The notes: generated from the sequence alone by a model not told the origin. A stretch of DNA of 64,000 bases from Nocardioides kongjuensis (GCF_013409625.1 NZ_JACCBF010000001.1:3599001-3663000), one strand, 5' to 3'; positions 17,644 through 26,470 are shown, counted from the first letter of the stretch. Made by a program: numbers and translations.

Positions 17644-19152
17644 TCACGCGAGCAGCGCGTTGACCGACTTCTGCTCGGTGTAGGCGTCGATGGCCGAGGC
17701 ACCGAGCTCGCGGCCCCAACCCGACTGCTTGAAGCCGCCGAAGGGCATGGCGGCGTCGAAGGCGTTGTGGCAGTTGATCCACACCGTGCCCGCCTTGATC
17801 TGACGGGCCGTGCGGTGGGCCTTGGTCACGTCGCGCGTCCAGACCGAGGCGGCGAGCCCGTACGGCGTGTCGTTCGCTGCTGCCACGACACCCTGCTCGG
17901 CGTTGAACGGCGTCGCGACGACGACCGGGCCGAAGATCTCCTCGCGGTAGACGCTGAAGGAGGAGTCGACGTCCACGAGCACGGTGGGCTCGACGTAGTA
18001 GCCCTCGTCGCCGTGGCGGCGGCCACCGGTCAGGGCGCGGGCGCCGTCGCGCAGGCCCTGGTCGACGTAGCCGAGGACACGGTCGAGCTGCGTCTGCGAG
18101 ACGAGGGGGCCGACCTCGCTGGTGGGATCGAGGCCGGGACCGAGCTTGCTGGCTGCGGCGACCTCCGCGACGCCCTGGGTGAACTCGTCGAAGATCTTGT
18201 CCTCGACCAGGAGCCGGGTGCCGCTCGTGCAGGTCTGGCCGTGGTTGAACAGGAAGCCCGACGCGGTGCCCGGGATCGCGAGGTCGAGGTTCGCGTCGGC
18301 GTACACGACCTGCGGGCTCTTCCCGCCGAGCTCGAGGCTGACCTTCTTCAGGTTCCCCTTGGCGGCGTCGACGATCAGCTTGCCGACCTCGGTCGACCCG
18401 GTGAAGGCGATCTTGTCGACGTCGTCGTGGGCGGCCAGGGCGGCACCGGCGTCGCCGTACCCGGTCACGACGTTGAAGACGCCGTCCGGCAGCCCGCACT
18501 CGGCCATGATCTCGGCGAGGCGCAGCGCGGTGAGCGGGGTGTCCTCGGCGGGCTTGAGCACGACGGTGTTGCCACACGTGAGGGCGACCGGGATCTTGAA
18601 GGCGGCCATCAGGAGCGGGAAGTTCCACGGCACGATGGCGCCGCAGACGCCCACCGGCTCACGCAGCGTGTAGGCGTGCCACTGGGTGCCGGGCGCCCAG
18701 GGGACCGACACCGGGATGGTGCGGCCCTCGATCTTGGTGGCCCAGCCGGCGTAGTACTGGAACAGCTCGGCCACCCAGGTGACGTCGACGGCCTGGGCGA
18801 CGGCAGCGGACTTGCCGTTGTCGAGGGCCTCGAGCTGGGCGAGCTCCTCCGCTTGCTCGTAGATCGCCTCGCCGATCCGGAAGAGCAGGCGCTGACGCTG
18901 GGCGGGCGTCCACAGCGACCACTCGCCCTCGAACGCCTTGCGGGCGGCGCGGACGGCGCGGTCGACGTCGACCGCCTCTCCGTACGCCACCTCGGTGAGC
19001 ACCTGGCCGGTGGCCGGGTCCCGGGTCTCGAACGTCCGGCCCGAGGCGGCGTCCACCCAGGCGCCGCCGATGAACAGGCCCTTGGGGCGGGACAGCCAAT
19101 CGCGCACCCGGGGCAGCACGGCGGTGTCGGTGGGGACGAGCAGGTCGGTCAT
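17644..19152 (-). CDS. NAD-dependent aldehyde dehydrogenase (ALDH superfamily, betaine-aldehyde-like)
   Basis: Oxidises an aldehyde to its acid, 502 residues. Visible motifs: VPWNFPLLMAAFKIPVALTCGN for cofactor binding, FTGSTEVGK near residue 248, catalytic glutamate in LELGGKSP, catalytic cysteine in NHGQTCTSGTR, and EEIFGPVV near 400. It resembles broad aldehyde and betaine/aminoaldehyde dehydrogenases. It is the last enzyme gene before a gap carrying a 17-bp inverted repeat that also occurs upstream of the NDMA-type alcohol dehydrogenase and of an amino acid permease. It probably removes the aldehyde made by the alcohol dehydrogenase or the copper amine oxidase of this region. Confidence 0.9.
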   Translation of the reverse strand: MTDLLVPTDTAVLPRVRDWLSRPKGLFIGGAWVDAASGRTFETRDPATGQVLTEVAYGEAVDVDRAVRAARKAFEGEWSLWTPAQRQRLLFRIGEAIYEQAEELAQLEALDNGKSAAVAQAVDVTWVAELFQYYAGWATKIEGRTIPVSVPWAPGTQWHAYTLREPVGVCGAIVPWNFPLLMAAFKIPVALTCGNTVVLKPAEDTPLTALRLAEIMAECGLPDGVFNVVTGYGDAGAALAAHDDVDKIAFTGSTEVGKLIVDAAKGNLKKVSLELGGKSPQVVYADANLDLAIPGTASGFLFNHGQTCTSGTRLLVEDKIFDEFTQGVAEVAAASKLGPGLDPTSEVGPLVSQTQLDRVLGYVDQGLRDGARALTGGRRHGDEGYYVEPTVLVDVDSSFSVYREEIFGPVVVATPFNAEQGVVAAANDTPYGLAASVWTRDVTKAHRTARQIKAGTVWINCHNAFDAAMPFGGFKQSGWGRELGASAIDAYTEQKSVNALLA

Positions 19153-19216
19153 GGTTCCTCCGTCAGGAATGGGCGATCGGTGCGGTGCGAGCGTCGTCCG
19201 CCCTGCCCGGTGGCGG

Positions 19217-19233
19217 TGTTCAGCTTCTGGACA
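19217..19233. promoter_or_regulatory. Shared operator copy 1 (ALDH promoter)
   Basis: TGTTCAGCTTCTGGACA, an imperfect palindrome of the form TGTYCAG-N3-CTGRACA, 65 bases upstream of the aldehyde dehydrogenase start and just beyond the stop of the VWA gene. The same site, with a different spacer, recurs at 22293-22309 and with one change at 28171-28187. A gene-regulatory site is inferred from recurrence at promoters. Confidence 0.65.
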
Positions 19234-19243
19234 TTCCCCGGCC

Positions 19244-20197
19244 TCAGGGCGCCAGCAGTCGGTCCAGCACGGCGGGGAGCTCGGCGAGCGCGTCGAGCGA
19301 GGCCATCCGCGCACCGGCGTCGCGGGCGAACCGCCGGGCCTCGTCGTCGTCCGACGCCGGTGCGACGACCAGCAGCTCGTCGAGCCCGCGGGCGGCCGGC
19401 AGCGGGTCGACGTCGTCGGTGACCCGGCAGTCGGAGAGCAGCAGGGTGATCCGGCGGCGCGCCCGGGCGCCGGCGAGCTGCTCACGCGCGGCGCGCAGCG
19501 CGGCGTCGAGCGAGGTCATCCCGTGGCCACGCAGGCCGAGGACCCGTTCGACGGTACGCCGGGCCGGGCTCGCCGTACCGAGGGCGACGACGGTCTCGGC
19601 GCGACGGTCGAAGGCCACCACCGCGAGCTCGCCGCCGGACTCGGCCGACCTCAGGGCACAGGCCGCGGCGGCCATCGCCGCGGTCGCCAGCCGCCGACCG
19701 TCCATCGAGCCGGAGCGGTCGACGAGCAGGCACAGCGCGGTCGCCGGGCGCTCCCACACCGACGCGGTCAGCTCGTCGAGGGCCGGCGGGCGACCCTCGC
19801 CCCGCGCCACGGCGACCGCCTCCAGGGACGCGTCGAGGTCGAGGTCGCCCCCGCGGTCGGCGCGGGTCGGTCGCAGCCGGCCGGCGCCGATCCGGCCGTG
19901 CGGACCGCTGCGCGCCCGCTCCAGCACCAGCCGCGGCACGAGCGCCTGGACCCGCGCCCGCAGGGCGGGGTCGGTGGCCCGGCTCATCAGCGCGAGCAGC
20001 GGCAGCACGTCGTCCGGGTCCTCGGCGACGGCCGCCTCGACGGCCGCGACGTCGAGCTCGCCGACCTCCGGCGAGAGCTCCTCGAAGCGCGGGTTGCGGG
20101 CCAGCTCGGCACGAGCGTTGGTGCGCTCGGGCCGCCCGCGGCGGGAGGCGGCCGTGGGCGGTGGGGAGGCGCCCGCCCCGACCGGGGGCGGGCTCAG
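19244..20197 (-). CDS. VWA-domain protein (MoxR partner, copy 1)
   Basis: About 317 residues ending in a von Willebrand A domain. The metal-ion-dependent adhesion site is intact: LLVDRSGSMDG (DxSxS), then a conserved threonine in GHGMTSLDAAL and an aspartate in LLLSDCRVTDD. VWA proteins act with MoxR AAA ATPases, here the directly upstream gene, as activators or metal/cofactor-insertion chaperones of partner enzymes. The start is unclear. No ATG, GTG or TTG in frame lies near the moxR stop; a CTG at 20197 would overlap that stop (CTGA), while the next in-frame starts are GTG 20008 and ATG 19987. Coding-like composition before 20008 favours the longer form. Confidence 0.75.
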   Translation of the reverse strand: MSPPPVGAGASPPPTAASRRGRPERTNARAELARNPRFEELSPEVGELDVAAVEAAVAEDPDDVLPLLALMSRATDPALRARVQALVPRLVLERARSGPHGRIGAGRLRPTRADRGGDLDLDASLEAVAVARGEGRPPALDELTASVWERPATALCLLVDRSGSMDGRRLATAAMAAAACALRSAESGGELAVVAFDRRAETVVALGTASPARRTVERVLGLRGHGMTSLDAALRAAREQLAGARARRRITLLLSDCRVTDDVDPLPAARGLDELLVVAPASDDDEARRFARDAGARMASLDALAELPAVLDRLLAP

Positions 20198-21090
20198 GCT
20201 TCCCCCGGGCGGGGCTCCTCCACGGTGTGGTCGTCGCCCGCGGGCCCCGGTCCGAAGTGGGTCGCGTAGAGCTCGCCGATGATGTCCTCGGGCCGCCGGG
20301 TGGACGCCTCGTCCACCCGCACCCGCCCGCTCAGCGCGACCAGTGCCGCGTCGAGGCCGACCTGCCAGTCGTCCTCGGCGACGCCGCGGGCCCGGGCCAG
20401 CTGGTGGTTGATCCCGGCCAGGTCGATCGTGCCCCGCACCGACGAGCCCACCCGCAGCTCGGGGTGCTCGCGGGTGGACCGCACCAGCGCGACCGCGCGG
20501 TCGCGCCAGTCGGCGGACGGGACCGGAGCCCGCTGCGCGAGGATCTGTGCCTCGGCCTCGGCGGACTGGTAGCCCATCGCGATCCGGCAGGTCCGGTCGT
20601 AGACGGCCGAGGAGACGCGGGCGGTGCCGACGGCGTCGTACGGGTTCATCGCGGCGACGACCGCGAAGCCCGGCGCGGCACGGACCAGGCCGAGCCGGGG
20701 TACGACGATCTCCCGTTCCGACATCACCGTGAGCAGGGTGTTGAGGGTCTCCTCGGGCACGCGGTTGAGCTCCTCGACGTAGAGCAGCCCGCCCTCGCGC
20801 ATCGCGGTGAGCAGCGGCCCGTCGACGAAGACGTCGGGCTGGTAGCCCCGGCTCAGCACCAGGGCGGGGTCGAAGTGGCCGACCAGTCGGGCAGGGGTCA
20901 GCTCGGCGTTGCCCTCGACGAGGGCGAACGAGCGGTCCCGGCCGGCGGCGACCCGGCGCAGCAGCGTGGTCTTGCCGGTGCCGGGTGGCCCCTCGAGGAC
21001 GACGTGCGCGCCGCTGGCCAACGCCGCCTCGAGGAGCTCGGTCTCCCGGGACCGGTCGACGACCGCCAGCGCCGCGAGCACGGCAGTCAT
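20194..21090 (-). CDS. MoxR-family AAA ATPase (copy 1)
   Basis: AAA+ ATPase of 298 residues. Walker A GPPGTGKT at residues 34-41, Walker B with LLYVEELNRVPEE (the variant Glu-Glu-Leu-Asn form), sensor motif VVAAMNPYD, and an arginine-rich C-terminal lid. MoxR ATPases work with VWA proteins to mature or activate enzymes; here the VWA gene follows with overlapping ends and an NDMA-type alcohol dehydrogenase gene precedes by six bases. The likely client is therefore that dehydrogenase. A second, diverged MoxR/VWA pair lies beside the methanol dehydrogenase at 40-43 kb. Confidence 0.88.
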   Translation of the reverse strand: MTAVLAALAVVDRSRETELLEAALASGAHVVLEGPPGTGKTTLLRRVAAGRDRSFALVEGNAELTPARLVGHFDPALVLSRGYQPDVFVDGPLLTAMREGGLLYVEELNRVPEETLNTLLTVMSEREIVVPRLGLVRAAPGFAVVAAMNPYDAVGTARVSSAVYDRTCRIAMGYQSAEAEAQILAQRAPVPSADWRDRAVALVRSTREHPELRVGSSVRGTIDLAGINHQLARARGVAEDDWQVGLDAALVALSGRVRVDEASTRRPEDIIGELYATHFGPGPAGDDHTVEEPRPGEA

Positions 21091-21096
21091 CGGTCC

Positions 21097-22209
21097 TCAG
21101 TGCTCGTGGACGACCACGCCGCGGACGTTCTTGCCGTTGAGCAGGTCGTCGTACCCCTCGTTGACCTGGTCGAGGGTGTAGGTGCGGGTGAGGATCTCGT
21201 CGAGCTTGAGGTCGCCGGACTGGTAGAGCCCGAGGATCCGCGGGATGTCGACGGTCGGGTTGCAGTCGCCGAAGAGGCTGCCGCGCAGCTCCTTGCGGAA
21301 GAGGGTGAGGATCGAGCCGGGCAGCTGGATGTTGGTCTCCTCCAGCTTGTTGAGGCCGGTGAGCACGACCTTTCCGCCCTTGCCGACCGCGTTGAAGCCG
21401 TCGGCGACGATCTCCGAGGTCATCAGGCCGGGCGTGAGGATGGCGGAGTCGGCCATCTGCCCGCGGGTCAGGTTCGTGATCGTCTCCATCGCGAGCTCGG
21501 CGGACTCGAAGGCGTGCGTGGCGCCGAGCTCCATCGCCTTCTCGCGCTTGTTGGCGAGCGGGTCGATCGCGATGATGTTCTTGGCGCCGGCCAGCGCTGC
21601 GCCCTGGACGGCGTTGATGCCGATGCCGCCGATGCCCATGACCATGACGGTGTCGCCGGCCTTGACCTCGGCGGTGTTGACTGCCGCACCCCAGCCGGTG
21701 GGTACGCCGCAGCCGACCAGGACCGCCTTCTCGAGCGGGAGGTCGTCGTCCACCTTCACGCAGGAGTTCTGGTGGATGACGCCGTACTGGCTGAACGTGC
21801 CGAGCATGCACATGGCGCCGTACTGCCCCGCAGGCCCGGTGATCGGGAACCGCTCGCCGGGCAGGTAGCCGTCGAGGATCGTGGCGCCCATGTCGCAGAT
21901 CGACTGCTGTCCGTTGGCGCAGTAGCGACAGGTGCCGCAGTTGGGGATGAAGGAGCACACGACGTGGTCGCCCACCTTCACGCGGGTGACGCCGGGACCG
22001 ACCTCCTCGATGATCCCGGCGCCCTCGTGGCCGAGCACCATCGGCAGGCGCGCCTCGAGGTCGCCGTGGGCGATGTGGACGTCCGAGTGGCACAGGCCGG
22101 CGTGGGTGTAGCGGATCAGGACCTCGCCCTCGCGGGGCTTGTCGAGGGTGAGCTCTTCGATCTCGATCGGCTTGCCGGTCTCGTAGACGACTGCGGCCTT
22201 GGTCTTCAT
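21097..22209 (-). CDS. NDMA-dependent (mycofactocin-associated) zinc alcohol dehydrogenase
   Basis: Medium-chain, zinc-type alcohol dehydrogenase of 370 residues. Catalytic zinc ligands are in GLCHSDVH and GHEGAG; the structural zinc loop CGTCRYCANGQQSIC has all four cysteines; the NAD-binding turn is GIGGIG. The sequence around SFIPNCGTC and CDMGATILDG matches the NDMA-dependent class, whose members keep NAD(H) tightly bound and pass electrons to mycofactocin in vivo. ATG 22209 gives the family N-terminus MKTKAAVVYE. It heads a unit with moxR and vwa and has its own mft locus only 9 kb away. The alcohol substrate is not certain. Confidence 0.88.
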   Translation of the reverse strand: MKTKAAVVYETGKPIEIEELTLDKPREGEVLIRYTHAGLCHSDVHIAHGDLEARLPMVLGHEGAGIIEEVGPGVTRVKVGDHVVCSFIPNCGTCRYCANGQQSICDMGATILDGYLPGERFPITGPAGQYGAMCMLGTFSQYGVIHQNSCVKVDDDLPLEKAVLVGCGVPTGWGAAVNTAEVKAGDTVMVMGIGGIGINAVQGAALAGAKNIIAIDPLANKREKAMELGATHAFESAELAMETITNLTRGQMADSAILTPGLMTSEIVADGFNAVGKGGKVVLTGLNKLEETNIQLPGSILTLFRKELRGSLFGDCNPTVDIPRILGLYQSGDLKLDEILTRTYTLDQVNEGYDDLLNGKNVRGVVVHEH

Positions 22210-22292
22210 GAGGGTTCTCCTGGATGGGGCGCCGGGGCGTCGGCGGCGGGGACGTGACGCCGGACACACTCGCAACGCGGCGGACCCCTGGC

Positions 22293-22309
22293 TGTTCAGA
22301 AACTGGACA
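22293..22309. promoter_or_regulatory. Shared operator copy 2 (alcohol dehydrogenase / AcoR-like regulator)
   Basis: TGTTCAGAAACTGGACA in the 176-base gap between the divergent alcohol dehydrogenase and regulator genes, 84 bases before the dehydrogenase start. It has the same half-sites as copy 1 at 19217 with a different 3-base spacer. The adjacent AcoR-like protein is the best candidate binder. Confidence 0.7.
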
Positions 22310-22336
22310 ACCGCCTGCCAACCCTCTCGCGTTTAC

Positions 22337-22352
22337 TGTGACCGCGGTCACG
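22337..22352. promoter_or_regulatory. CRP/GlxR-like box upstream of the AcoR-like regulator
   Basis: TGTGACCGCGGTCACG fits the CRP/GlxR consensus TGTGA-N6-TCACA with one mismatch, and its inner 14 bases are a perfect palindrome. It lies 34 bases before the GTG of the regulator gene. Assignment to a CRP-family protein rests on the consensus only. Confidence 0.5.
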
Positions 22353-22385
22353 AGGCCGGTGTGGCGGCAGGTTGAGGAGAGACGC

Positions 22386-23996
22386 GTGACGACTGGAACC
22401 GACGAGCTCCGCGACCCGATCGCGAAGTCGTGGCAGCGCGCCGCGATGGCCGGGCTGACCCCGGGCAGTGCGCTCGACCACCTGACCTACAGCGACGTCG
22501 ACACGTCCGGTCCCCTGCTCTCCGCGGCGTCCGAGGTGCTCGACGAGCTCAACGACCAGCTGCAGGGAACGATGTTCTCCACCCTCCTCGTGGACCGTGA
22601 GGGCCGGATCGCCCAGCGGTGGTGCGGGGACCGGGGCGGCCGGCGAGCCTTCGACAACCTCGGCCTCGACGTCGGTGCGTCGCTCCTCGAGGAGGCGGTG
22701 GGCACCAACGCGCTGGGCACCGTGCTGGAGACACGCACGAGCATCACCATCAACGGCGGCGAGCACTTCGCCGTCCCCCTGCGCCGCTTCAGCTGCTATG
22801 GCCACCCGATCTTCCACCCGACGACGCGCCGGATCGAGGGCGTCTTGGACATCACGGCGTTGATGGAGGAGGCCAGCCCCCTGCTACCTCCCCTGGTCGC
22901 CCGTGCCGTCGCCGACATCGAGCAGCGCCTGCTCGACCGGAGCCGGGTCTCCGACAAGCAGCTCCTCGCGGCCTTCCAAGCGGCCGGCACCCGCCGCCGC
23001 GCCGTGGTGGCGATCGGGCAGGACCTGTTCATGTCGAACCAGGCCGCCTCCGACCTGCTCGGCTCGACCGACGTGGCCCTGCTGCGGATGCTCGTCGGCG
23101 ACCTGCACGACAACGCCGACGTCGACCTGACCCTCGAGTCCGGGCTGGAGGTCCGGGTCGAGGCCAGCCGGATCGGCGGCGCGCGCGGAGGCGCCCTGCT
23201 CCACGTCGAGCCGCGCCGCGAGCTGCGCGTCGCACCCCACGCGGTCCGTCCCGACCTCGCCCACGCGCCCGTGCTGGTCTCCGGTCCCCCCGGGTCCGGC
23301 CGCTCCACCGAGGCGCGCCGCGCGAGCGAGGTCCAGCCCGTCACGGTCCTCACCGCCGCCTCGGCACTGCTCGACGGGGCCGAGGCGTGGGCCCGGAACT
23401 TCGGGGCGCTGGTCCGCGCCGGTCAGGGCACCGTCTGCGTCGACGGCATCGACCTGCTCCCCGACGACCTCGTCGACCTCGTCGCCTCGCACCTCGCGGA
23501 GCGGCGCGCGCCGCGCCTGGTGCTGGTGTGCGGCCCGGTCGACGCCTTGTCGGGACGGGCCGCCGCGCTCGCCGGCGAGTGCACCGAGCGCCGGCTGCTG
23601 GCGCCCTTGTCGAGCCGGCCCCACGAGCTGCCCGAGCTGGTCCGACGGATGCTCGCCGACCTGGGGGCCGATCCCTCGCTGCACTTCACGCCCGGCGCCC
23701 TTCGGGCACTGTCGGCGCAGCCGTGGCCGGGCAACCTGCGCGAGCTGCGCGCCGTGGTCGACCACGTGGTCCGCCACCAGCGCACCGGCGCGGTCGTGCT
23801 CGACCAGCTTCCCGAGGCCTACCGTGCCCAGGAGCCGACGAAGAGGCTCGCCCCGATCGAGCACGCCGAGCGAGCCGTGATCGTCGAGGCGCTGCGCGAG
23901 CACGACGGCAACAAGGTGAAGGCGGCACAGTCGCTCGGCATCTCGCGCACCACCCTCTACGCGAAGATGCGGGCGCTGCGGATCACGGTCTACTGA
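22386..23996 (+). CDS. AcoR-like transcriptional regulator (GAF, degenerate AAA, FIS-type HTH)
   Basis: A 536-codon regulator from GTG 22386, preceded by GAGGAGA five bases away. Order: N-terminal segment DPIAKSWQRAAMAGLTPGS, GAF sensor domain (about 60-200, with the family marker EEAVGTNALGT), a linker, a P-loop remnant GPPGSGRST near 300, Walker-B-like VCVDGIDLL, and a C-terminal FIS helix-turn-helix NKVKAAQSLGISRTTLYAKMRAL. The GAFTGA loop needed to contact sigma-54 is not seen, as in actinobacterial relatives such as MimR, so it should act without sigma-54. It is divergent from the NDMA-type alcohol dehydrogenase and probably activates that unit, the aldehyde dehydrogenase and the amine genes through the TGTTCAG repeats. 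Confidence 0.85.
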   Translation: MTTGTDELRDPIAKSWQRAAMAGLTPGSALDHLTYSDVDTSGPLLSAASEVLDELNDQLQGTMFSTLLVDREGRIAQRWCGDRGGRRAFDNLGLDVGASLLEEAVGTNALGTVLETRTSITINGGEHFAVPLRRFSCYGHPIFHPTTRRIEGVLDITALMEEASPLLPPLVARAVADIEQRLLDRSRVSDKQLLAAFQAAGTRRRAVVAIGQDLFMSNQAASDLLGSTDVALLRMLVGDLHDNADVDLTLESGLEVRVEASRIGGARGGALLHVEPRRELRVAPHAVRPDLAHAPVLVSGPPGSGRSTEARRASEVQPVTVLTAASALLDGAEAWARNFGALVRAGQGTVCVDGIDLLPDDLVDLVASHLAERRAPRLVLVCGPVDALSGRAAALAGECTERRLLAPLSSRPHELPELVRRMLADLGADPSLHFTPGALRALSAQPWPGNLRELRAVVDHVVRHQRTGAVVLDQLPEAYRAQEPTKRLAPIEHAERAVIVEALREHDGNKVKAAQSLGISRTTLYAKMRALRITVY

Positions 23997-24050
23997 GCCC
24001 GAGGGCCAGGGATCGTGACGCAGCGCCCGCAGCCGCGGGGGCTCCGGGGG

Positions 24051-24497
24051 TCAGCGACCGGACGGCACCCCCGCGGCAAGGTGGCGACGGCGACTCGCCA
24101 GCCGCGCCACCAGGACCCCCACGGCGAGCACGACCTCGAGCCCGGCGACCAGGCTCGCGACGTGCATCAGGTCCCATCCCTCGCCGTGGAGGTGCGCCGC
24201 CACGTGACTCGGCGCCGACGCCGCGTGGGCCGTCCCGCCGTGCACGGCGGGACCTCCCGTCGTCCCCATCACCAGCAGGTGGAGGCCGATCATCGCGGCG
24301 GCCGTGGCAGCCGTCCACTCCCACGCCCGGGAGTCCGACGTCCGCCACAGTGCCGGCACGCAGCGCAGGCAGGTCAGCGCGGCAGCGAGCATGAGGAGCG
24401 CGGCCAGCGGGGGCATCGAGCCGAGCGCCACGACGTGCAACCCGACCGAGACGACCGCCAGGCCGGCAGCGACCCGGCCGGCGACGAGCGCGCTCAC
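24051..24497 (-). CDS. His-containing small membrane protein next to copper amine oxidase
   Basis: A 148-residue protein with four predicted membrane helices. GTG 24497 overlaps the amine oxidase stop (GTGA), so the two are translationally coupled. Helix starts are around SALVAGRVAAGLAVV, PPLAALLMLAAAL, WEWTAATAAAMIGLHLLVM and LMHVASLVAGLEVVL. The loop between the third and fourth helices is unusually rich in histidine (HGG, HAAS, SHVAAHLHGEGWDLMHV), which could bind a metal. I do not recognise the family. Coupling to a copper enzyme makes a role in copper supply attractive, but this is inference. Confidence 0.65.
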   Translation of the reverse strand: MSALVAGRVAAGLAVVSVGLHVVALGSMPPLAALLMLAAALTCLRCVPALWRTSDSRAWEWTAATAAAMIGLHLLVMGTTGGPAVHGGTAHAASAPSHVAAHLHGEGWDLMHVASLVAGLEVVLAVGVLVARLASRRRHLAAGVPSGR

Positions 24498-26446
24498 TTC
24501 CTGCCCCGGCAGTGCGGCGTGGTCCCGGCCGGTACGTCGAGGGCCGGGTTGCGGTCGAAGAAGCCGACCGGCTTCAGCTTGAAGCCGGTGTAGTCGACCG
24601 GCATGACCGGCCAGTCCTCGGGACGGGGGAAGTGCGTGAGCCCGAAGGTGTGCCACAGCACGATGTCCGCACCGTCGATGTCGCGGTCCTGCTCGACGTA
24701 GCGCTCCAGGCCGTCGGTGCCGGGCGACTGGTTGACGATCTCGCCGGCCGGCCAGCGGTGGCTGTCGTCGTGCGCGCTGACCCACAGGTGGTGCGTCCCG
24801 AACGCGCCGCGCCTGGCGATGACCGAGGACGGGTCGGCGAGCAGGGTCGGCTGCCCCTCGGGGTGCAGGGCGTAGCCGACCGGCTGGCCGAGCCGGTTGC
24901 TCCGCTCCGGGTTGGTGACCAGCCAGGTCCGCGACGCGAGGTTGTCGGCCTGCCGCCGGGCCTCCAGCTCGGTGCGCAGGCGGGTGTGCTGCTGCCGGAA
25001 GGCGTTGCCGTGCGGGTTGAGGTCGCTGACCGGCACGCGGACCGCGTCGACCTCGTCGACGGCATTGGTGTGGCCGTCCACCGCCATGTCGAGGCGCGCG
25101 GAGAAGAGGTGCTGGTGGAAGGGCGCGCCCAGCCCCGGTGCCATCTCGGTGGCGAACCCGTCAGGTCCGGTGTAGGCCGACGTGAACACGATGCCCGTCG
25201 CCTTGGCCTCGAGCTCGATGGTGCCGTCGAGGTAGAGGTACCAGTAGAAGCCGTAGTCGTAGTTGCCGATCGTGAGGAAGAACGAGATCACCAGCCGGCG
25301 CTGACGGCGGGTCTCGGCCATGCCGTTGAACAGGTCGGTGTGCTTCCACAGCACGCCGTAGTCCTCCTCGTGCAGGCAGATCGCGTTGGTCAGCGTGCGC
25401 GGCTCGCCCCTCTCGTCCGCGATCACCGCGTCGATGTAGGTGATCTCGCCCAGGCAGTCGCAGCCCAGCTCGAGCGAGTTCGTGTAGCGGCCGAAGACGT
25501 ACTCGCCCTGGTCGAAGTAGTTGATCCAGTAGCGCGAGGGCGCCGGGTCGCCGTACGGCACGACCATCTCGGGGATCGAGGCACGGTTGACGATCGGGCG
25601 CACTCCGCCGGGCGCCGCCTCGTCCTTCCAGCCGAGCTGGTGCAGGACGAGACCCTCGCGCACGTCGAAGGTGAACCGGAACCGCCAGTTGGCCCACTCG
25701 ATCAGGTTGTCGGTGACGGTGAAGCTCGGCCCCTCGGGCTGGGTGATCTCGATGGGCTTGAGGTCCGTGCGGGTGGGGGCGCCGTGCGGCTCCGCGTTCC
25801 ACTCGCCCCGCTCCATGGGCACGTCCATCATCGCGTTGTCGGCGACGGCGAAGACGGTGCGCTCGGTCAGGTCGACGTAGGCGCAGACGCCGTCGATCGG
25901 GTGCGCCCACGGCAGGTCGGCCTCGTCGAGCTGCAGGAACGCAAGCACACGGCACATCCGCCGGCCCTCCTCGGCGGGATCACCGAAGTTGCCGGCGGAC
26001 AGCGGGACCGCGCGGACCATCGCCGGGTCGATCCCGCGGCGCTCCATGGCAGCGATCCACTCCTCGCTCGCCAACAGGATCTGCTCGATGTCCTCGAACT
26101 CCTCGTCCAGGATCGGGCCCTGTCCCTCGGCCAGGGCATCGATCTCGCGGGTCGACTCGACGGCGCCGGCGGTCACGTCGACCACCACGCTCGTCGCGGT
26201 GCCGGAGGCCCGGTCGACGAGGATGCTCGCCACGCTGCGGCGGAACGGGTCGCCGTCGGCGTGTGCCAGCAGCTCGGCCTTCGGCGCCTCGAGAAGTCCG
26301 ACGTAGACGAAGCGGGTGTCCGGGCCCAGCAGGCCCGCGGCATCCACGACCTCCCGGTTGGTGCTCACCTCCTCCGCGGTGAGCAGGGACAGCGGGTGCG
26401 CGGTCAGTGGCGCCGTGACGGCGGAGCGGGTCGGGGTGGCGGTCAT
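24494..26446 (-). CDS. Copper-containing primary-amine oxidase
   Basis: Quinoprotein amine oxidase of 650 residues, the usual bacterial length, which converts a primary amine plus O2 to aldehyde, ammonia and H2O2. The topaquinone precursor is Tyr396 in the consensus IGNYDYGFYW. The copper-site pair is HQH in PFHQHLFSARLD near residue 443, with a third histidine toward the C-terminus. The acidic base region YFDQGEYVFGRY is present. No export signal is seen, so it is probably cytoplasmic. The neighbouring APC permease (upstream, same strand) probably brings in the amine, and the aldehyde dehydrogenase at 17.6 kb could use the product. Confidence 0.93.
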   Translation of the reverse strand: MTATPTRSAVTAPLTAHPLSLLTAEEVSTNREVVDAAGLLGPDTRFVYVGLLEAPKAELLAHADGDPFRRSVASILVDRASGTATSVVVDVTAGAVESTREIDALAEGQGPILDEEFEDIEQILLASEEWIAAMERRGIDPAMVRAVPLSAGNFGDPAEEGRRMCRVLAFLQLDEADLPWAHPIDGVCAYVDLTERTVFAVADNAMMDVPMERGEWNAEPHGAPTRTDLKPIEITQPEGPSFTVTDNLIEWANWRFRFTFDVREGLVLHQLGWKDEAAPGGVRPIVNRASIPEMVVPYGDPAPSRYWINYFDQGEYVFGRYTNSLELGCDCLGEITYIDAVIADERGEPRTLTNAICLHEEDYGVLWKHTDLFNGMAETRRQRRLVISFFLTIGNYDYGFYWYLYLDGTIELEAKATGIVFTSAYTGPDGFATEMAPGLGAPFHQHLFSARLDMAVDGHTNAVDEVDAVRVPVSDLNPHGNAFRQQHTRLRTELEARRQADNLASRTWLVTNPERSNRLGQPVGYALHPEGQPTLLADPSSVIARRGAFGTHHLWVSAHDDSHRWPAGEIVNQSPGTDGLERYVEQDRDIDGADIVLWHTFGLTHFPRPEDWPVMPVDYTGFKLKPVGFFDRNPALDVPAGTTPHCRGRK

Positions 26447-26470
26447 GGGATCTCCTCGTGTCGGATGGGT

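Noticed and set aside
22386..23996. Classical sigma-54-dependent enhancer-binding protein
   Set aside because: The GAFTGA loop is missing and the ATPase is degenerate, so a sigma-54 role is not supported.
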